A program made the position numbers and the translations under genes. Below, piece after piece: positions 19,447-30,601 of a stretch of DNA of 64,000 nucleotides. The DNA is from Microbacterium elymi. Lineage in GTDB: Bacteria; Actinomycetota; Actinomycetes; Actinomycetales; Microbacteriaceae. The notes beneath the pieces were generated by a model. That model saw only the letters and a program-made list of their open reading frames with translations. It did not search any database and had not been told where the DNA came from. Positions within the stretch are counted from its first letter, which is position 1, and every line of letters begins with the position of its first letter. The stretch is from contig NZ_CP091139.2 in assembly GCF_021582895.2 (NCBI RefSeq), positions 2,914,001 through 2,978,000 of the forward strand, in the 5' to 3' direction.

Positions 19447-20129
19447 ATGTCGGCATCGGCTGCGGCACCAGAGGTCTCGCGTCTGCGCGCTCGGCTCGAG
19501 CAGATGCAGGGGCGTCGGCTGGACGCGCCCGTGCTGCCGACGCTGCCGGCCCTCGCCGAGCTTGCCCGGGGCGGGCTGCGCCCCGGCGCCGCCTATGCGG
19601 TGGGCCCCTCGGCATCGCGCTGCTGGCGATGATGGCCCGCCCCTCGCAGGACGGTGCCTGGTGCGGTGCGGTGGGGCTGCCCGAGCTGGGCGCCGAGGCC
19701 GCCGAGCAGCTGGGGGTCGAGCTGTCCCGGCTGGTGCTGATCCCCGATCCGGGTCCGCGCTGGATCGCGGTGACCGCGACCCTCGCCGACGTGCTGCCGG
19801 TGGTGGCGGTGCGCCCGGCGGGGCGGGCCTCGGACGCCGAGATCGCCCGCCTGTCCGCGCGGCTGCGCGAGAAGGGCACGGTCCTGCTCGTGCAGGGGGT
19901 GTGGCCGACCGCCGAGGCATCCCTCGACGTCGATGCGCCGGAATGGTCCGGTGTCGGCGACGGGCACGGGTATCTGCGTCGTCGCGCCCTCACCGTGAGC
20001 GTGACCAGCCGGCGCTGGGCGGTCCCGCGTCGGGCGCGGATGCTGCTGCCCGACGATACCGGCGCGCTCACGGCGTCGCGCGCCTGGTCCGGTGACGAGC
20101 GCCGGGCGCCGATGAGGGCGGTGGGGTGA
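19447..20129 (+). CDS. imuA: ImuA-type mutasome accessory protein (one frameshift)
   Basis: About 227 residues. Weakly RecA-like protein that precedes imuB and dnaE2 in actinobacterial SOS operons and helps the error-prone polymerase. No proper Walker A is seen: the region that would hold it reads VGPSASALLAMM. A G is missing near 19613 (TCGCGCTGCTGG for TCGGCGCTGCTGG). Start ATG 19447 follows GTGAGG; GTG 19435 is an alternative. The stop is separated from imuB by a single base. Confidence 0.8.
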
Positions 20130-20130
20130 G

Positions 20131-21671
20131 ATGGACGGCCCGATCCGCAGCCTGGTGCTGTGGTTCCCCGATTGGCCGGTGACCGCGCTCGAGCGCGAGC
20201 GGACCGCGGATGCCGCACCCGTCGTGATCGTGCACGCGAACACCGTGGTGGCCTGCTCGGCTCGAGCACGCGCCGAGGGGGTGCGACGGGGCAGCGCCGT
20301 CGCGACGCGCAGGCGCGCTGCCCGCGCGCGCAGATCGTCGCCGCCGATCCGGCACGCGATCAGCGCGCGTTCTCGCCGATCGTGTCCCGCATCGAGCAGC
20401 TCGCTCCGGGCGTGCAGATCATCCGGCCGGGACTGTGCGCGCTGCGCGCCCGGGGACCGGCCCGCTACTACGGCGGCGAGAGCGCGGCGGCGTGCGAGAT
20501 CCTCGACGCGCTCGCCGAAGGGGACGACCTTCCGGGCGTGCGCGCCGGTGTCGCCGACGGCCCGTTCACCGCCGAACAGGCGGCTCGGGCCACCGGTCCC
20601 GATGCGCCGGTGCGGGTGGTGCCCACCGACGAGACGGCGGCCTTCCTCGCCCCGCTGCCGGTGACGGTGCTCGCCGACGACGAGCTCGCGCACCTGCTGA
20701 GCCGGCTCGGCGTCCACACTCTGGGCGCGTTCGCGCAGCTGGACCCCACCCGCATCCGCGACCGGTTCGGGCCGCGCGGGCAGCGCCTGCACGCTCTGGC
20801 CACCGGGGCGGACTCCCGGCCGATCACCGCGCGCACCCCGCCGCCGGAGCTGGATCGCGAGGTCTTGTTCGAACCGCCGCTCGAGCTGGCCGAGCAGGTC
20901 GCGTTCGGGATGCGGGTGGCCGCCGACGAGTTCATCTCGGGGCTGGGCGCGCACGATCTGGTGTGCACCGAGCTGCGGGTCCGGCTGGTGGCCGAGCGGG
21001 GCGAGTGCAGCGAACGGGTGTGGCTTGCACCCGGATCGTTCGATGCGTCCGCGGTCGTCGACCGGGTGCGCTGGCAGCTGGCCGAAGCCGCGCAGAACCG
21101 GGTGCTGCGGGGCGGGGTGGCGCAGGTGCGGATCGAACCGGCGGCGGTGGATGCGGCATCCGCCCATCAGCCGGCCATCTTCGGCCCCGGCGCCGAAGAG
21201 AAGGTGCATCACGCGCTGTCTCGGGTGCAGGCCATGCTCGGTCACCGCGGCGTGCTCACCCCGGCGATCGGCGGCGGCCGCTGGCTGACCGAGCGGCAGG
21301 TGCTCGTGCCCTGGGGCGACCGCGCGATGGTGGGGGCGGAGCGCTCACGGCCCTGGCCGGGGAGCCTGCCCCCGCCGGCGCCGGCGACCGTGTTCCCGCG
21401 CCCGCAGACCGTGGACGTGACCGGCGCGGAGGGCGTGTGCGTCGAGGTGGACGAGCGGGGCGCGCTCAGTGCGGCGCCCGCGCAGCTGGTCGAGGCCGGC
21501 CGGCGGCGCGCCATCGTGTCCTGGGCGGGTCCGTGGACCGTGGACGAGCGGGGGTGGGATGCCGCCCGTGCCCGCCGTGCGCACCGGTTCCAGGTGGTGG
21601 ACGCCGAGCAGAACGCCTGGCTGCTGATCTGTCAGGACGGCCGCTGGGCGGCGGAGGCGCGCTATGACTGA
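20131..21671 (+). CDS. imuB: ImuB, catalytically inactive Y-family polymerase (one frameshift)
   Basis: About 513 residues. DinB/Y-family fold: N-terminal VLWFPDWPVTALE and VIVHANTVVACS replace the acidic metal-binding segment of active polymerases, as known for ImuB. The little-finger region follows (LGVHTLGAFAQLDP, FGPRGQRLHALA). The C-terminal third (from about 330) is the ImuB-specific adaptor with PWPGSLPPPAPATV and a final WLLICQDGRWAAEARYD. ImuB links DnaE2 to the beta clamp. A G is missing near 20291 (CGGGGCAGC for CGGGGGCAGC). Confidence 0.87.
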
Positions 21672-21683
21672 GGTCAGGTCCTG

Positions 21684-24600
21684 ATGGGATTCGACAACCC
21701 CTCCATCCCGTGGTCCGAGCTCGAACGGGTGCTCAGCGACCGCCGCCGCCCGCGGAACGTGCCCGCCGGCGCCGACGGCGGCGACAGCCCCGCGTGGTCG
21801 CACAAGCGCGGTCCGTACGTGCCCGCGCCGATCGAGCGGCCAACCGACGCGGTGCCGTACGCCGAGCTGCACGCACACAGCTCGTTCTCATTCCTGGACG
21901 GGGCATCCTCGCCCGAAGACCTGGTGGAAGAGGCCGAGCGGCTCGGGCTGCACGCCCTGGCGATCACCGACCACGACGGCTTCTACGGCATCGTGCGCTT
22001 CGCCGAGGCCGCGCAGGGGCGGCAGGTGAAGACCGTGTACGGCGCCGAGCTGTCGCTCCAGCTGCCCAAGCCCCAGAAGGGCGAAGCCGATCCGGCCGGC
22101 TCTCACCTGCTCGTCCTCGCCCGGGGGCAGGAGGGATACCACCGGCTCGCGGCGGCCATCACGCACGCGCAGCTGCGCGGCGCCGAGAAGGGCCGGCCGC
22201 TCTACGACCTGGACGCGCTGGCCGCCCAGGCCGACGGCCACTGGGCCATCCTCACCGGCTGCCGCAAGGGGGCGGTGCGCCGCGCCCTCGCCGACCGCGG
22301 GCTGACCGGGGGGACGGATGCCGCGGCCGCCGAGCTCGACCAGCTGGTGGCGCTGTTCGGAGCGGATGCCGTGCACGTCGAGCTCATCGACCACGGCGAC
22401 CCGCAGGACTCGGCCGTCAACGACGTGCTCGCCGGGCTGGCCGCCGACCGCGGCCTGCCGACCGTGGCGACCAACAACGTGCACTACGCGACGCCCGGGC
22501 GGCGGCAGCTGGCGGCGGCGGTGGCCGCGGTGCGGGCGAACCGGAGCCTGGACGAGCTGGACGGCTGGCTGCCGGTGCACGCCGGGGCGCACCTGCGCAG
22601 CGGCGCCGAGATGCAGCGGCGCTTCGCGCGCTACCCCGGCGCGGTCGCCCGCACGGTCGCGCTGGCCGACGAGCTGGCCTTCCCGCTGCGCGCGGCCCGA
22701 CCGGCGCTGCCGAAGTTGCCCGTCCCCGAGGGGCACACGCCGATGTCCTGGCTGCGACAGCTGGTGTGGGATGCGGTGCCGCGCCGGTACCCCGACCTGA
22801 AGCCGCAGGACCGCGCGCGCATCGGCCACGAGCTGGATGTCATCGAGCAGAAGGACTTCCCCGGCTACTTCCTGATCGTGCACGGCATCGTCCAGGAGGC
22901 GCGCCGCCGCGGCATCCTGTGCCAGGGACGGGGCTCGGCCGCCAACAGCGCCATCTGCTATCTGCTGGACATCACCGCGGTGGACGCCATCGCCTACGGG
23001 CTGCCGTTCGAGCGGTTCCTGTCGAGCCTGCGCGAGGAGGAGCCCGACATCGACGTCGACTTCGACTCGGACCGGCGTGAGGAGATCATCCAGTGGGTGT
23101 ACGCCACCTACGGCCGGGACCGCGCCGCGCAGGTGGCGAACGTCATCCAGTACCGGCCGAAGAACGCCATCCGCGACATGGCCCGGGCGCTCGGCCATTC
23201 GCCGGGCCAGCAGGATGCGTTCTCGAAGCAGGTGGAAGGATGGGGCGCCTCCCTGTCCACCGGCGACGGGCACGACATCCCGGATCAGGTGATCGAGTAC
23301 GCCGAAGAGCTGCTGAAGGCGCCGCGGCACCTGGGCATCCACTCCGGCGGCATGGTCCTGACCGATCGACCGGTGGGCGAGGTCGTGCCGATCGAGCACG
23401 CCCGGATGGAGAACCGCACCGTGATCCAGTGGGACAAGGACGATGCGAGCTGGATGGGCCTGGTCAAGTTCGACCTGCTGGGGCTGGGGATGCTGGCGGC
23501 CCTGCAGTACTGCTTCGATCTGATCCGCGGCTCGACGGGGAGGACTGGGAGCTGGCCACCATCCCGAAGGAGGAGGCGGCGGTCTACGACATGCTGTGCC
23601 GGGCCGACTCGATCGGGGTGTTCCAGGTCGAGTCCCGGGCGCAGATGGGTCTGCTGCCGCGACTGCAGCCGCGCCGGTTCTACGACCTGGTGATCGAGAT
23701 CGCGCTGATCCGGCCGGGCCCCATCCAGGGCGGGGCGGTGCACCCGTATGTGCGTCGCAAGCTGGGGCGGGAGCCGGTCACGTACGCGCATCCGCGGCTC
23801 GAGCCGGTGCTGGAGCGGACCCTGGGCATCCCGGTGTTCCAGGAGCAGCTGATGCAGATGGGCATGGCTGTCGGCGGGCTGAACGGGGAGGACGCCGACC
23901 TGCTGCGGCGCGCCATGGGCTCCAAGCGCGGGGTGGAGCGGATCGAGTCGCTCAAGCAGAAGCTGTACGACGGGATGGCCGCCAACGGGCTCACCGGCGA
24001 CGATGCCGACGCCATCTACGAGAAGATCCAGGCGTTCGCGAACTTCGGCTTCGCCGAGTCGCACTCGCTGTCGTTCGCGCTGCTGGTCTACGCCTCGTCG
24101 TGGCTGAAGCTGCACTATCCGGCGGCGTTCCTGGCGGGGCCTTGCGGGCCCAGCCGATGGGGTTCTACTCGCCGGCCACCCTCACCGCCGACGCGCGTCG
24201 GCACGGCGTCGAGGTGCTCCGCCCGGACCTGCACCGGTCGGGGGCGGTGCCGGGGATGGAGCGCACCCGCCAGAGCCGAGGCGACGCGGAGAGCCGAGGC
24301 GACGCGGAGGGTCGCGGCGAGGGGGAGGGGCGCGGCGAGGGGCAGCCCCGTATGGCGGCCCGGCCGTGACCGGCAGCGACGCGTGCCTGGACCGCCACCA
24401 GCCGGCCGTCGGCGACTTCGACCCGGCCGCGCCGGACGTCTCGGCCGCGCACCGACGGGACGGAGCGTTCGCGGTGCGGCTGGGACTGGCCGCGGTCAAG
24501 GGGATCGGGCTCGCGCTGGCCGACCGGATCGTGGCCGAGCGCGAGGCGCACGGCCGATACCGCGACCTGCGCGACCTCGTGCGCCGGGTGGGGGTGGCCG

Positions 24601-25174
24601 CGGCGCAAGCTGGAGGCGCTGGCCACCGCCGGGGCGTTCGAGTGCCTCGGGCTGAGCCGGCGCGAGGCGATCTGGCTCGCCGGATCAGCGGCGGCCGACC
24701 GACCCGAGTTCCTGCCGGACTCGATGGTGTCGGTGCAGCCGCCGCTGTTCGCCGATCCGAGCAGCTACGAGCGGCTGGCCGCGGACCTGTGGGCGACCGG
24801 AGTCTCCACCGACGACCACCCGATGACCCACTTCCGCGCCGGGCTCGATGCCCGAGGCGTGCTCACCTCGAACGAGCTTGCGCACGAACGAGGTGGGGCG
24901 TCGCGTCGAAGTCGCGGGACTGGTCACCCACCGACAGCGGCCGGCCACGGCATCCGGGGTCACGTTCCTGAACCTCGAGGACGAGCACGGCATCGTCAAC
25001 GTGGTCTGCTCGGTGGGGGCGTGGACCCGGCACCGGCGGATCGTGCGGGATGCCCCCGCCCTGATCGTGCGCGGGATCGTGGAGCGATCGGTGGAGGGCG
25101 TCACGAACCTGGTCGCGGACGGATTCGAAGACCTGCGGGTCGGCCTCGCGCACCGCTCCCGCGACTTCCGCTGA
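21684..25174 (+). CDS. dnaE2: Error-prone DNA polymerase III alpha DnaE2 (five frameshifts)
   Basis: About 1163 residues after correction. PHP domain at the N-terminus (ELHAHSSFSFLDG, ITDHDGFYG), palm with PDIDVDFDSDRREE (catalytic Asp), GRGSAANSA, and IGVFQVESRAQMG; the C-terminal OB fold ends GLAHRSRDF. DnaE2 does SOS translesion synthesis with ImuA/ImuB. Frame breaks: near 23530, 24140 and 24348 (one base lost each), 24606 (GCAAGC for GCAGC) and 24886 (GCTTGC for GCTGC); the five add up to the observed length. A Gly/Glu/Arg-rich repeat insert (about residues 860-887) separates the fingers from the C-terminal part. Confidence 0.9.
24273..24345 (+). repeat. Tandem repeat tract inside dnaE2
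   Basis: An 18-bp unit (GAGCCGAGGCGACGCGGA) is repeated exactly at 24273-24290 and 24291-24308 and followed by G-rich degenerate copies to about 24345. It encodes a hydrophilic SRGDAE / GRGEGE linker at a variable site of DnaE2. Confidence 0.75.
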
Positions 25175-25191
25175 CGCCCCGTACGGCGTCA
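25172..25191. terminator. Symmetric hairpin carrying both convergent stop codons
   Basis: TGACGCC (25172-25178) pairs with GGCGTCA (25185-25191) around CCGTAC. The plus-strand TGA of dnaE2 is the first arm's start, and the minus-strand TGA of the HesB-like gene is the second arm's start. It probably terminates both transcripts. Confidence 0.55.
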
Positions 25192-25473
25192 GCTCTGCAT
25201 CGCGAGGCCGAAGCGCACGGCCCCGTCGTCGCCGACCTGGGCGTCGAGCACCTGGTCGTCCAGCGCCACCGTGGCCCCGGCATCCAGGAACACGCGGGCC
25301 CCGGCCTCTTCGACCACGGCGTCCTCGGACTCCGGTGCCGGGGCGACGTTGAGTGCGAACCCCTGCGCAGGGTCGTCGGCGGTGTGGATCCGCAGGCCGG
25401 CCGTGTCGACCTCGGCGTCGTTCGAGACGATCGACTTCACCGCGGTGGCGGCGTTCTCGGTGAGTGTGAGCAT
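25189..25473 (-). CDS. HesB/IscA-like family protein lacking cysteines
   Basis: 94 residues, intact. It aligns in pattern with HesB/IscA-like proteins (MLTLTENAATAVKSIV start, GLRIHT, a FLDAGATVALDDQVLD segment), which carry Fe-S clusters through three Cys. This sequence has no Cys at all, a feature of the actinobacterial short HesB subgroup, so cluster binding is unlikely. AGGACAGG precedes the ATG. The family name rests on sequence pattern; the function is unknown. Confidence 0.75.
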   Translation of the reverse strand: MLTLTENAATAVKSIVSNDAEVDTAGLRIHTADDPAQGFALNVAPAPESEDAVVEEAGARVFLDAGATVALDDQVLDAQVGDDGAVRFGLAMQS

Positions 25474-25664
25474 GTCCTGTCCTTCCGTGGGGATGCCCGA
25501 GGGCTTGGAGTCGGCCACGATTCCGAGAATCCGGGCGAGGCGCAACCCCGTGCCGACATTCTGAGCGGATTCACATACGGCACAGGCACTCGTGCCCGCG
25601 GGAGGTGACCGCGCGGGCCGGAGACGCCGGCATCCTCGACTTCGGCACGGAGCCGCACAGCTGA

Positions 25665-25740
25665 TGGTGCCCCCGAGAGGAATCGAACCTCCGACGCGCG
25701 GCTTAGGAGTCCGCCGCTCTATCCACTGAGCTACGAGGGC
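25665..25740 (-). tRNA. tRNA-Arg (anticodon CCU)
   Basis: A full cloverleaf reads on the minus strand: acceptor GCCCTCG pairs with CGGGGGC, D-arm with AGCTCAGTGGATAGAGC, anticodon loop CTCCTAA (anticodon CCT), T-loop GGTTCGATTCC, discriminator A and an encoded CCA at 25667-25665. It decodes AGG. Confidence 0.95.
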
Positions 25741-25916
25741 GCAAGCGTCCCAGCCTACTGGCTCGCCCGGCGCCGCCGGTTCCGCGCCGGCTGTCGTTCC
25801 CGGCCACGCCTCTGCGTCGCGCTGCCGTTTTCGGAGTGCGCGGTCCTTTCTTCGGGCAGCGGATGCGGATTTCGACAGCGCGAGCGGATGCCGGGGGCGG
25901 CGGTGACGGCCGCGGA

Positions 25917-25922
25917 TAGGCT
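25917..25922 (+). promoter_or_regulatory. Putative -10 (TAGGCT) of prmC
   Basis: TAGGCT lies 11 bases before the prmC ATG, so the transcript would be nearly leaderless. The GGAGG at 25924-25928 is then at or before the transcription start. Confidence 0.35.
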
Positions 25923-25933
25923 GGAGGCCGCCC

Positions 25934-26815
25934 ATGGACGCCGCCGACACGACCTCGCCCCGCCTGGCCGCCGCGCTCCGCGACGGCGCGCGGACCCTGG
26001 ATGCGGCGGGAGTGCCCGATCCGATGGTCGATGTCGAGCTGCTCGCCGGCCACGTCCTGGGGGTCGGCCGCGGCGCCGTGCAGGCCGCCGCGCTGCGCGG
26101 CGATCCGCTGCCGGCCGAGGACGGGGCCGCGCTCGCCGCACTGGTGGCTCGCCGCGCCCGGCGTGAGCCGCTGGAGCATCTGACCGGCACCGCGCCGTTC
26201 CGCCACCTCGAGCTGGCCGTCGGGCCGGGGGTGTTCGTCCCCCGCCCCGAGACCGAGGTGGTCGCGCAGCTGGCGATCGACGCTCTCGCCGCCGTCCCCA
26301 TGCCGCGACCGCGCGCGGTCGATCTGGGCACCGGCAGCGGTGCGATCGCCCTGGCGATGGCCACCGAGGTGCCGAACGCCGAGGTGTGGGCGGTCGAGCG
26401 GTCACCCGAGGCGTACGCGTGGACGCAGCGCAACGCCGCCCGGTACGGTGGCGCGAACGCCCATCTGGTCCTCGGCGACCTGGCTGATGCGCTGCCCGAG
26501 CTGGACGGGACCGTCGACGTCGTGGCATCCAATCCGCCGTATGTCCCGGATGACGCGATCCCGCGCGACCCGGAGGTGCGCCTGTTCGATCCGCCGCAGG
26601 CCCTGTACGGGGGAGCGGACGGGCTGGACGTGGTGCGCGTCCTCAGCCGGGTCGGCCTGCGCCTGGCCCGCCCCGGAGGGGTGATCGTGATCGAACACGG
26701 CGAGTGGCAGGGGGCGCCCATCCGGGACGTGCTCACCGGCGACGGGTGGCGGGCGGCGGCCACGCATCCCGATCTGACCCTGCGCGACCGGGCGACCACC
26801 GCGATCCGCCCCTGA
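25934..26815 (+). CDS. prmC: Release factor glutamine methyltransferase PrmC
   Basis: 293 residues, intact. An N-terminal helical domain (1-80) is followed by a Rossmann SAM domain: VPRPETEVV, the SAM loop DLGTGSGAIALA and the catalytic NPPYVP. It methylates the Gln of the GGQ motif in RF1/RF2 with SAM. It heads the conserved block prmC-tsaC-wecA-atp. The stop lies inside a 17-bp direct repeat. Confidence 0.93.
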   Translation: MDAADTTSPRLAAALRDGARTLDAAGVPDPMVDVELLAGHVLGVGRGAVQAAALRGDPLPAEDGAALAALVARRARREPLEHLTGTAPFRHLELAVGPGVFVPRPETEVVAQLAIDALAAVPMPRPRAVDLGTGSGAIALAMATEVPNAEVWAVERSPEAYAWTQRNAARYGGANAHLVLGDLADALPELDGTVDVVASNPPYVPDDAIPRDPEVRLFDPPQALYGGADGLDVVRVLSRVGLRLARPGGVIVIEHGEWQGAPIRDVLTGDGWRAAATHPDLTLRDRATTAIRP

Positions 26816-26850
26816 CCGGCGCATCCGCCGCGGTCCGCCCCTGACCGGCG
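26805..26850 (+). repeat. 17-bp direct repeat across the prmC stop
   Basis: TCCGCCCCTGACCGGCG occurs at 26805-26821 and again at 26834-26850. The first copy includes the prmC TGA. It looks like a small local duplication. Confidence 0.7.
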
Positions 26851-26872
26851 TCATCCCCCAGCCGCGCGTCGC

Positions 26873-26878
26873 TACACT
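26873..26878 (+). promoter_or_regulatory. Putative -10 (TACACT) of tsaC-wecA
   Basis: TACACT lies 9 bases before the tsaC ATG, implying a leaderless or nearly leaderless message. There is no ribosome binding site before the ATG, which fits. The -35 is unclear. Confidence 0.45.
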
Positions 26879-26887
26879 GGACGGGTC

Positions 26888-27625
26888 ATGAGCCCCCTGT
26901 ACGACTGCGACGATCCGGCGCAGCCTGCCCACCGGCATGCGTCAGGCACGCCAGGCGATCGGCCGCGGAGAGCTCGTCGTCATGCCCACCGACACCGTCT
27001 ACGGCGTCGCCGGCGACGCGTTCTCACCGGATGCCGTGACCCGCCTGCTGGCGGCCAAGGGGCGCGGACGCCAGTCGCCGCCGCCGGTGCTGGTGGCCGG
27101 CCGGCCGATGATGCAGGCCCTGGTCTCGGAGATCCCCGAGCCGGTCGACCGGCTCATCGAGGCGTTCTGGCCCGGGGGACTGACCATCGTGCTGCCCGCC
27201 CAGCCCTCGCTGTCATGGGACCTCGGCGACACGCACGGCACGGTCGCGGTGCGGATGCCCGCCCAGCCCCTGGCCATCGAGCTGCTGGAAGAGACGGGGC
27301 CGCTGGCCGTGTCCAGCGCGAACCTCACCGGCCGCCCGGCCGCGATCGCCGCCGTCGATGCCGAGGCGATGCTCGGCGACAGCGTGGCCGTCTACCTCGA
27401 CGCCGGACTCAGCGAGACCGGGGTGTCGTCCACGATCGTCGATGCGACCAGCCTGGTCGGCGGCGCCGAGCCCATCGTGCGCGTGCTGCGGGTCGGCGCC
27501 ATAAGCCGCGAACGGCTTGCGCGACGTGCTGGGCGAGCTGCTCGAACCCGATCCCGAGGGCGAGACCCCGCCCGCGCGCTCCGAGGCGTCCGGGACGGAT
27601 GCCGCAAGCCGGTGGCGACGGGTGA
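26888..27625 (+). CDS. tsaC: L-threonylcarbamoyladenylate synthase TsaC/Sua5 (three frameshifts)
   Basis: About 244 residues. It makes threonylcarbamoyl-AMP for tRNA t6A37. Family signature PTDTVYGVAGDAF, KGRGRQSPPPVLV, and SSANLTGRPAA are present. A C is extra near 26922 (CAGCCTGCC for CAGCTGCC), a T near 27514 (GGCTTGCG) and an A near 27606 (GCCGCAAGCC). The last one hides the stop: restored, the protein ends DAAAGGDG at TGA 27623-27625, overlapping the wecA GTG. As read, it would run into wecA. Confidence 0.88.
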   Translation: MSPLYDCDDPAQPAHRHASGTPGDRPRRARRHAHRHRLRRRRRRVLTGCRDPPAGGQGARTPVAAAGAGGRPADDAGPGLGDPRAGRPAHRGVLARGTDHRAARPALAVMGPRRHARHGRGADARPAPGHRAAGRDGAAGRVQREPHRPPGRDRRRRCRGDARRQRGRLPRRRTQRDRGVVHDRRCDQPGRRRRAHRARAAGRRHKPRTACATCWASCSNPIPRARPRPRAPRRPGRMPQAGGDG

Positions 27626-28847
27626 AGCAGTACATCTTCACCATCCTGTTCACCGCCACCCTGACGCTGATCTTCTCGTGGGCGGTGTGGCGGATCGGCC
27701 TCCGATACAAGCTCTACCCGGCCATCCGCGCCCGGGACGTGCACCAGACCCCCACCCCTCGGCTCGGCGGCATCGCGATGTTCCTCGGGGCGGTGGCCGC
27801 GTTCGCCGTCTCGGCGTTCACCCCCTACTTCCAGATCTTCTGGTCGAACCCGCGACAGGTGTGGGCGATCCTGGCCGCCATGGCCCTGACCGTGCTGGTC
27901 GGGGTCGCCGACGACCTGTGGGACCTGGACTGGATGATCAAGCTGGCCGCCCAGTTCTTCGCCGCCGGGATCATCGCGTGGTTCGGACAGCTTGCAGATC
28001 TACTCGCTGCCGATCGGCGGGATGACGGTGCCCTCGGCGACGGTGAGCTTCACGCTCACGGTGTTCGCGATCGTGATCGTGATGAACGCGGTCAACTTCA
28101 TCGACGGTCTGGACGGACTGGTGGCCGGCGTCTGCCTGATCGCCAACGCCATCTTCTTCGTCTACTCCTACTTCATCGTGCGCGACTCGGGCGCCTCGAG
28201 CTACTTCAACCTCGCCTCGTTCATCGCGGCGATGCTGGTCGGCATGTGCCTGGGCTTCCTGCCGATGAACTGGCATCCCGCGAAGCTGTTCATGGGCGAT
28301 TCCGGGGCCCTCGTGCTCGGGCTGCTGATGGCCACCGGCGCGATCGCGATCACCGGTCAGTTCGACCCGGCGACCCTCGACCCGGACGAGTTCGGGCGTT
28401 CGCAGCTTGCTGGGCGCGTTCATCCCCATCCTGCTGCCGGTCGCGGTGGTGATCCTGCCGCTGCTGGACTTCGGATCGGCCGTGATCCGGCGGATGCGCG
28501 CGGGCAAGTCGCCGTTCTCCCCGGACCGCAAGCACCTGCATCACCGGATGCTGGACATGGGCCATTCCAGCCAGACCGCCGTGCTGATCTTCTACGCGTG
28601 GACGGCGATCATCGGGCTGTCGATGCTGCTCATGTACATCGGCGTCAGCCACGGGTGGCCCGGGCAGTACTGGGGCGGCGTCGCGTTCGGCGTCCTCGGC
28701 GCGGCCGCCTGCCTGGTCGTCACGTTCATCCCGAACCACCGCCGGCGCACCTCCCCGACATCCCCCGACTCTCCGCCGCCCCCGGCATCCCCCGATCCGA
28801 CTGCGCCGACCCGAGCGCACACCCCCGTCCCCCAGGAGCATCGATGA
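27622..28847 (+). CDS. wecA: WecA/MraY-family undecaprenyl-phosphate sugar-1-phosphate transferase (two frameshifts)
   Basis: About 407 residues with some ten membrane helices. It transfers a sugar-1-phosphate (GlcNAc-1-P in WecA) to the lipid carrier, starting wall glycopolymer linkage units. Motifs: RDVHQTPTPRLGG, the DDLWDLDW Asp pair, NFIDGLDGL, GDSGALVLG and the cytosolic HHRMLDMGHS. The last 35 residues are a Pro/Ser-rich tail. GTG 27622 overlaps the tsaC stop; the end overlaps the next ATG (ATGA). Extra T near 27992 (CAGCTTGCAG) and 28402 (CAGCTTGCTG). Confidence 0.88.
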
Positions 28848-29403
28848 CCAACCCCGCACCGGGAGCCTCCGGCAGCCCGGTCACCAGCACCCCCGTCCTG
28901 CGCGCCGTCCTGATCTGGTCGGCCGTGGTCACGGCCGTCCTCGCGGTGATCGGCGCCGTGATCGGCTTCATCGTGGCCGGCGCGCCCGGGCTGTTCAGCG
29001 CGCTGGCCGGCATCATCCTGGCCGCCCTGTTCCTGGGGATCACCGGCGCCAGCATCCTCATCGCGAACCGCTGGTTCGGCGACCCGCTCTACACGCCGAT
29101 CTTCTTCGGCATCGTGCTGGGCGGATGGCTGCTGAAGTTCGTGGTGTTCATCGTCGCCCTGATCGTGCTCGCGGTCAGCCGTGGATCGCGCCCACCGTCT
29201 TCTTCGTCGCGATCGTGGCGGGCGTGGTCGCGTCCCTGGTGATCGACGTCGTCGTCCTCACCCGGATGCGGATCCCCGCCGTGTCGGTGGACCTGCCGAC
29301 CGAGGTGCCGGACGACCCGGAACCGCGCGCGGAATCCGATGAACGGGACGTTCCCCCTCGGGTGTTTGATAGGGTGGACGAGTACCCGCCCGCTCGCGTC
29401 TGA
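28844..29403 (+). CDS. AtpI-like membrane protein (one frameshift)
   Basis: About 186 residues with four transmembrane helices (around 22-44, 50-72, 85-105, 112-135) and an acidic soluble C-terminus. It overlaps wecA by ATGA and stands directly before atpB, the position of atpI. The sequence is of the actinobacterial 'hypothetical' type rather than classic AtpI; assistance in c-ring assembly is an inference. A G is missing near 29178 (GCGGTCAG for GCGGGTCAG), breaking the frame before QPWIAP. Confidence 0.75.
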
Positions 29404-29471
29404 CGTCAGAGCTGAACTGCGGGTGCGCCTCATCGACCATCGTCGCAACGGTTTCGACCGGTGCCCCGAAG

Positions 29472-30575
<1,104 letters not shown>

Positions 30576-30601
30576 GCCCCCTCTTCACGTAAGGAGACAG
30601 G

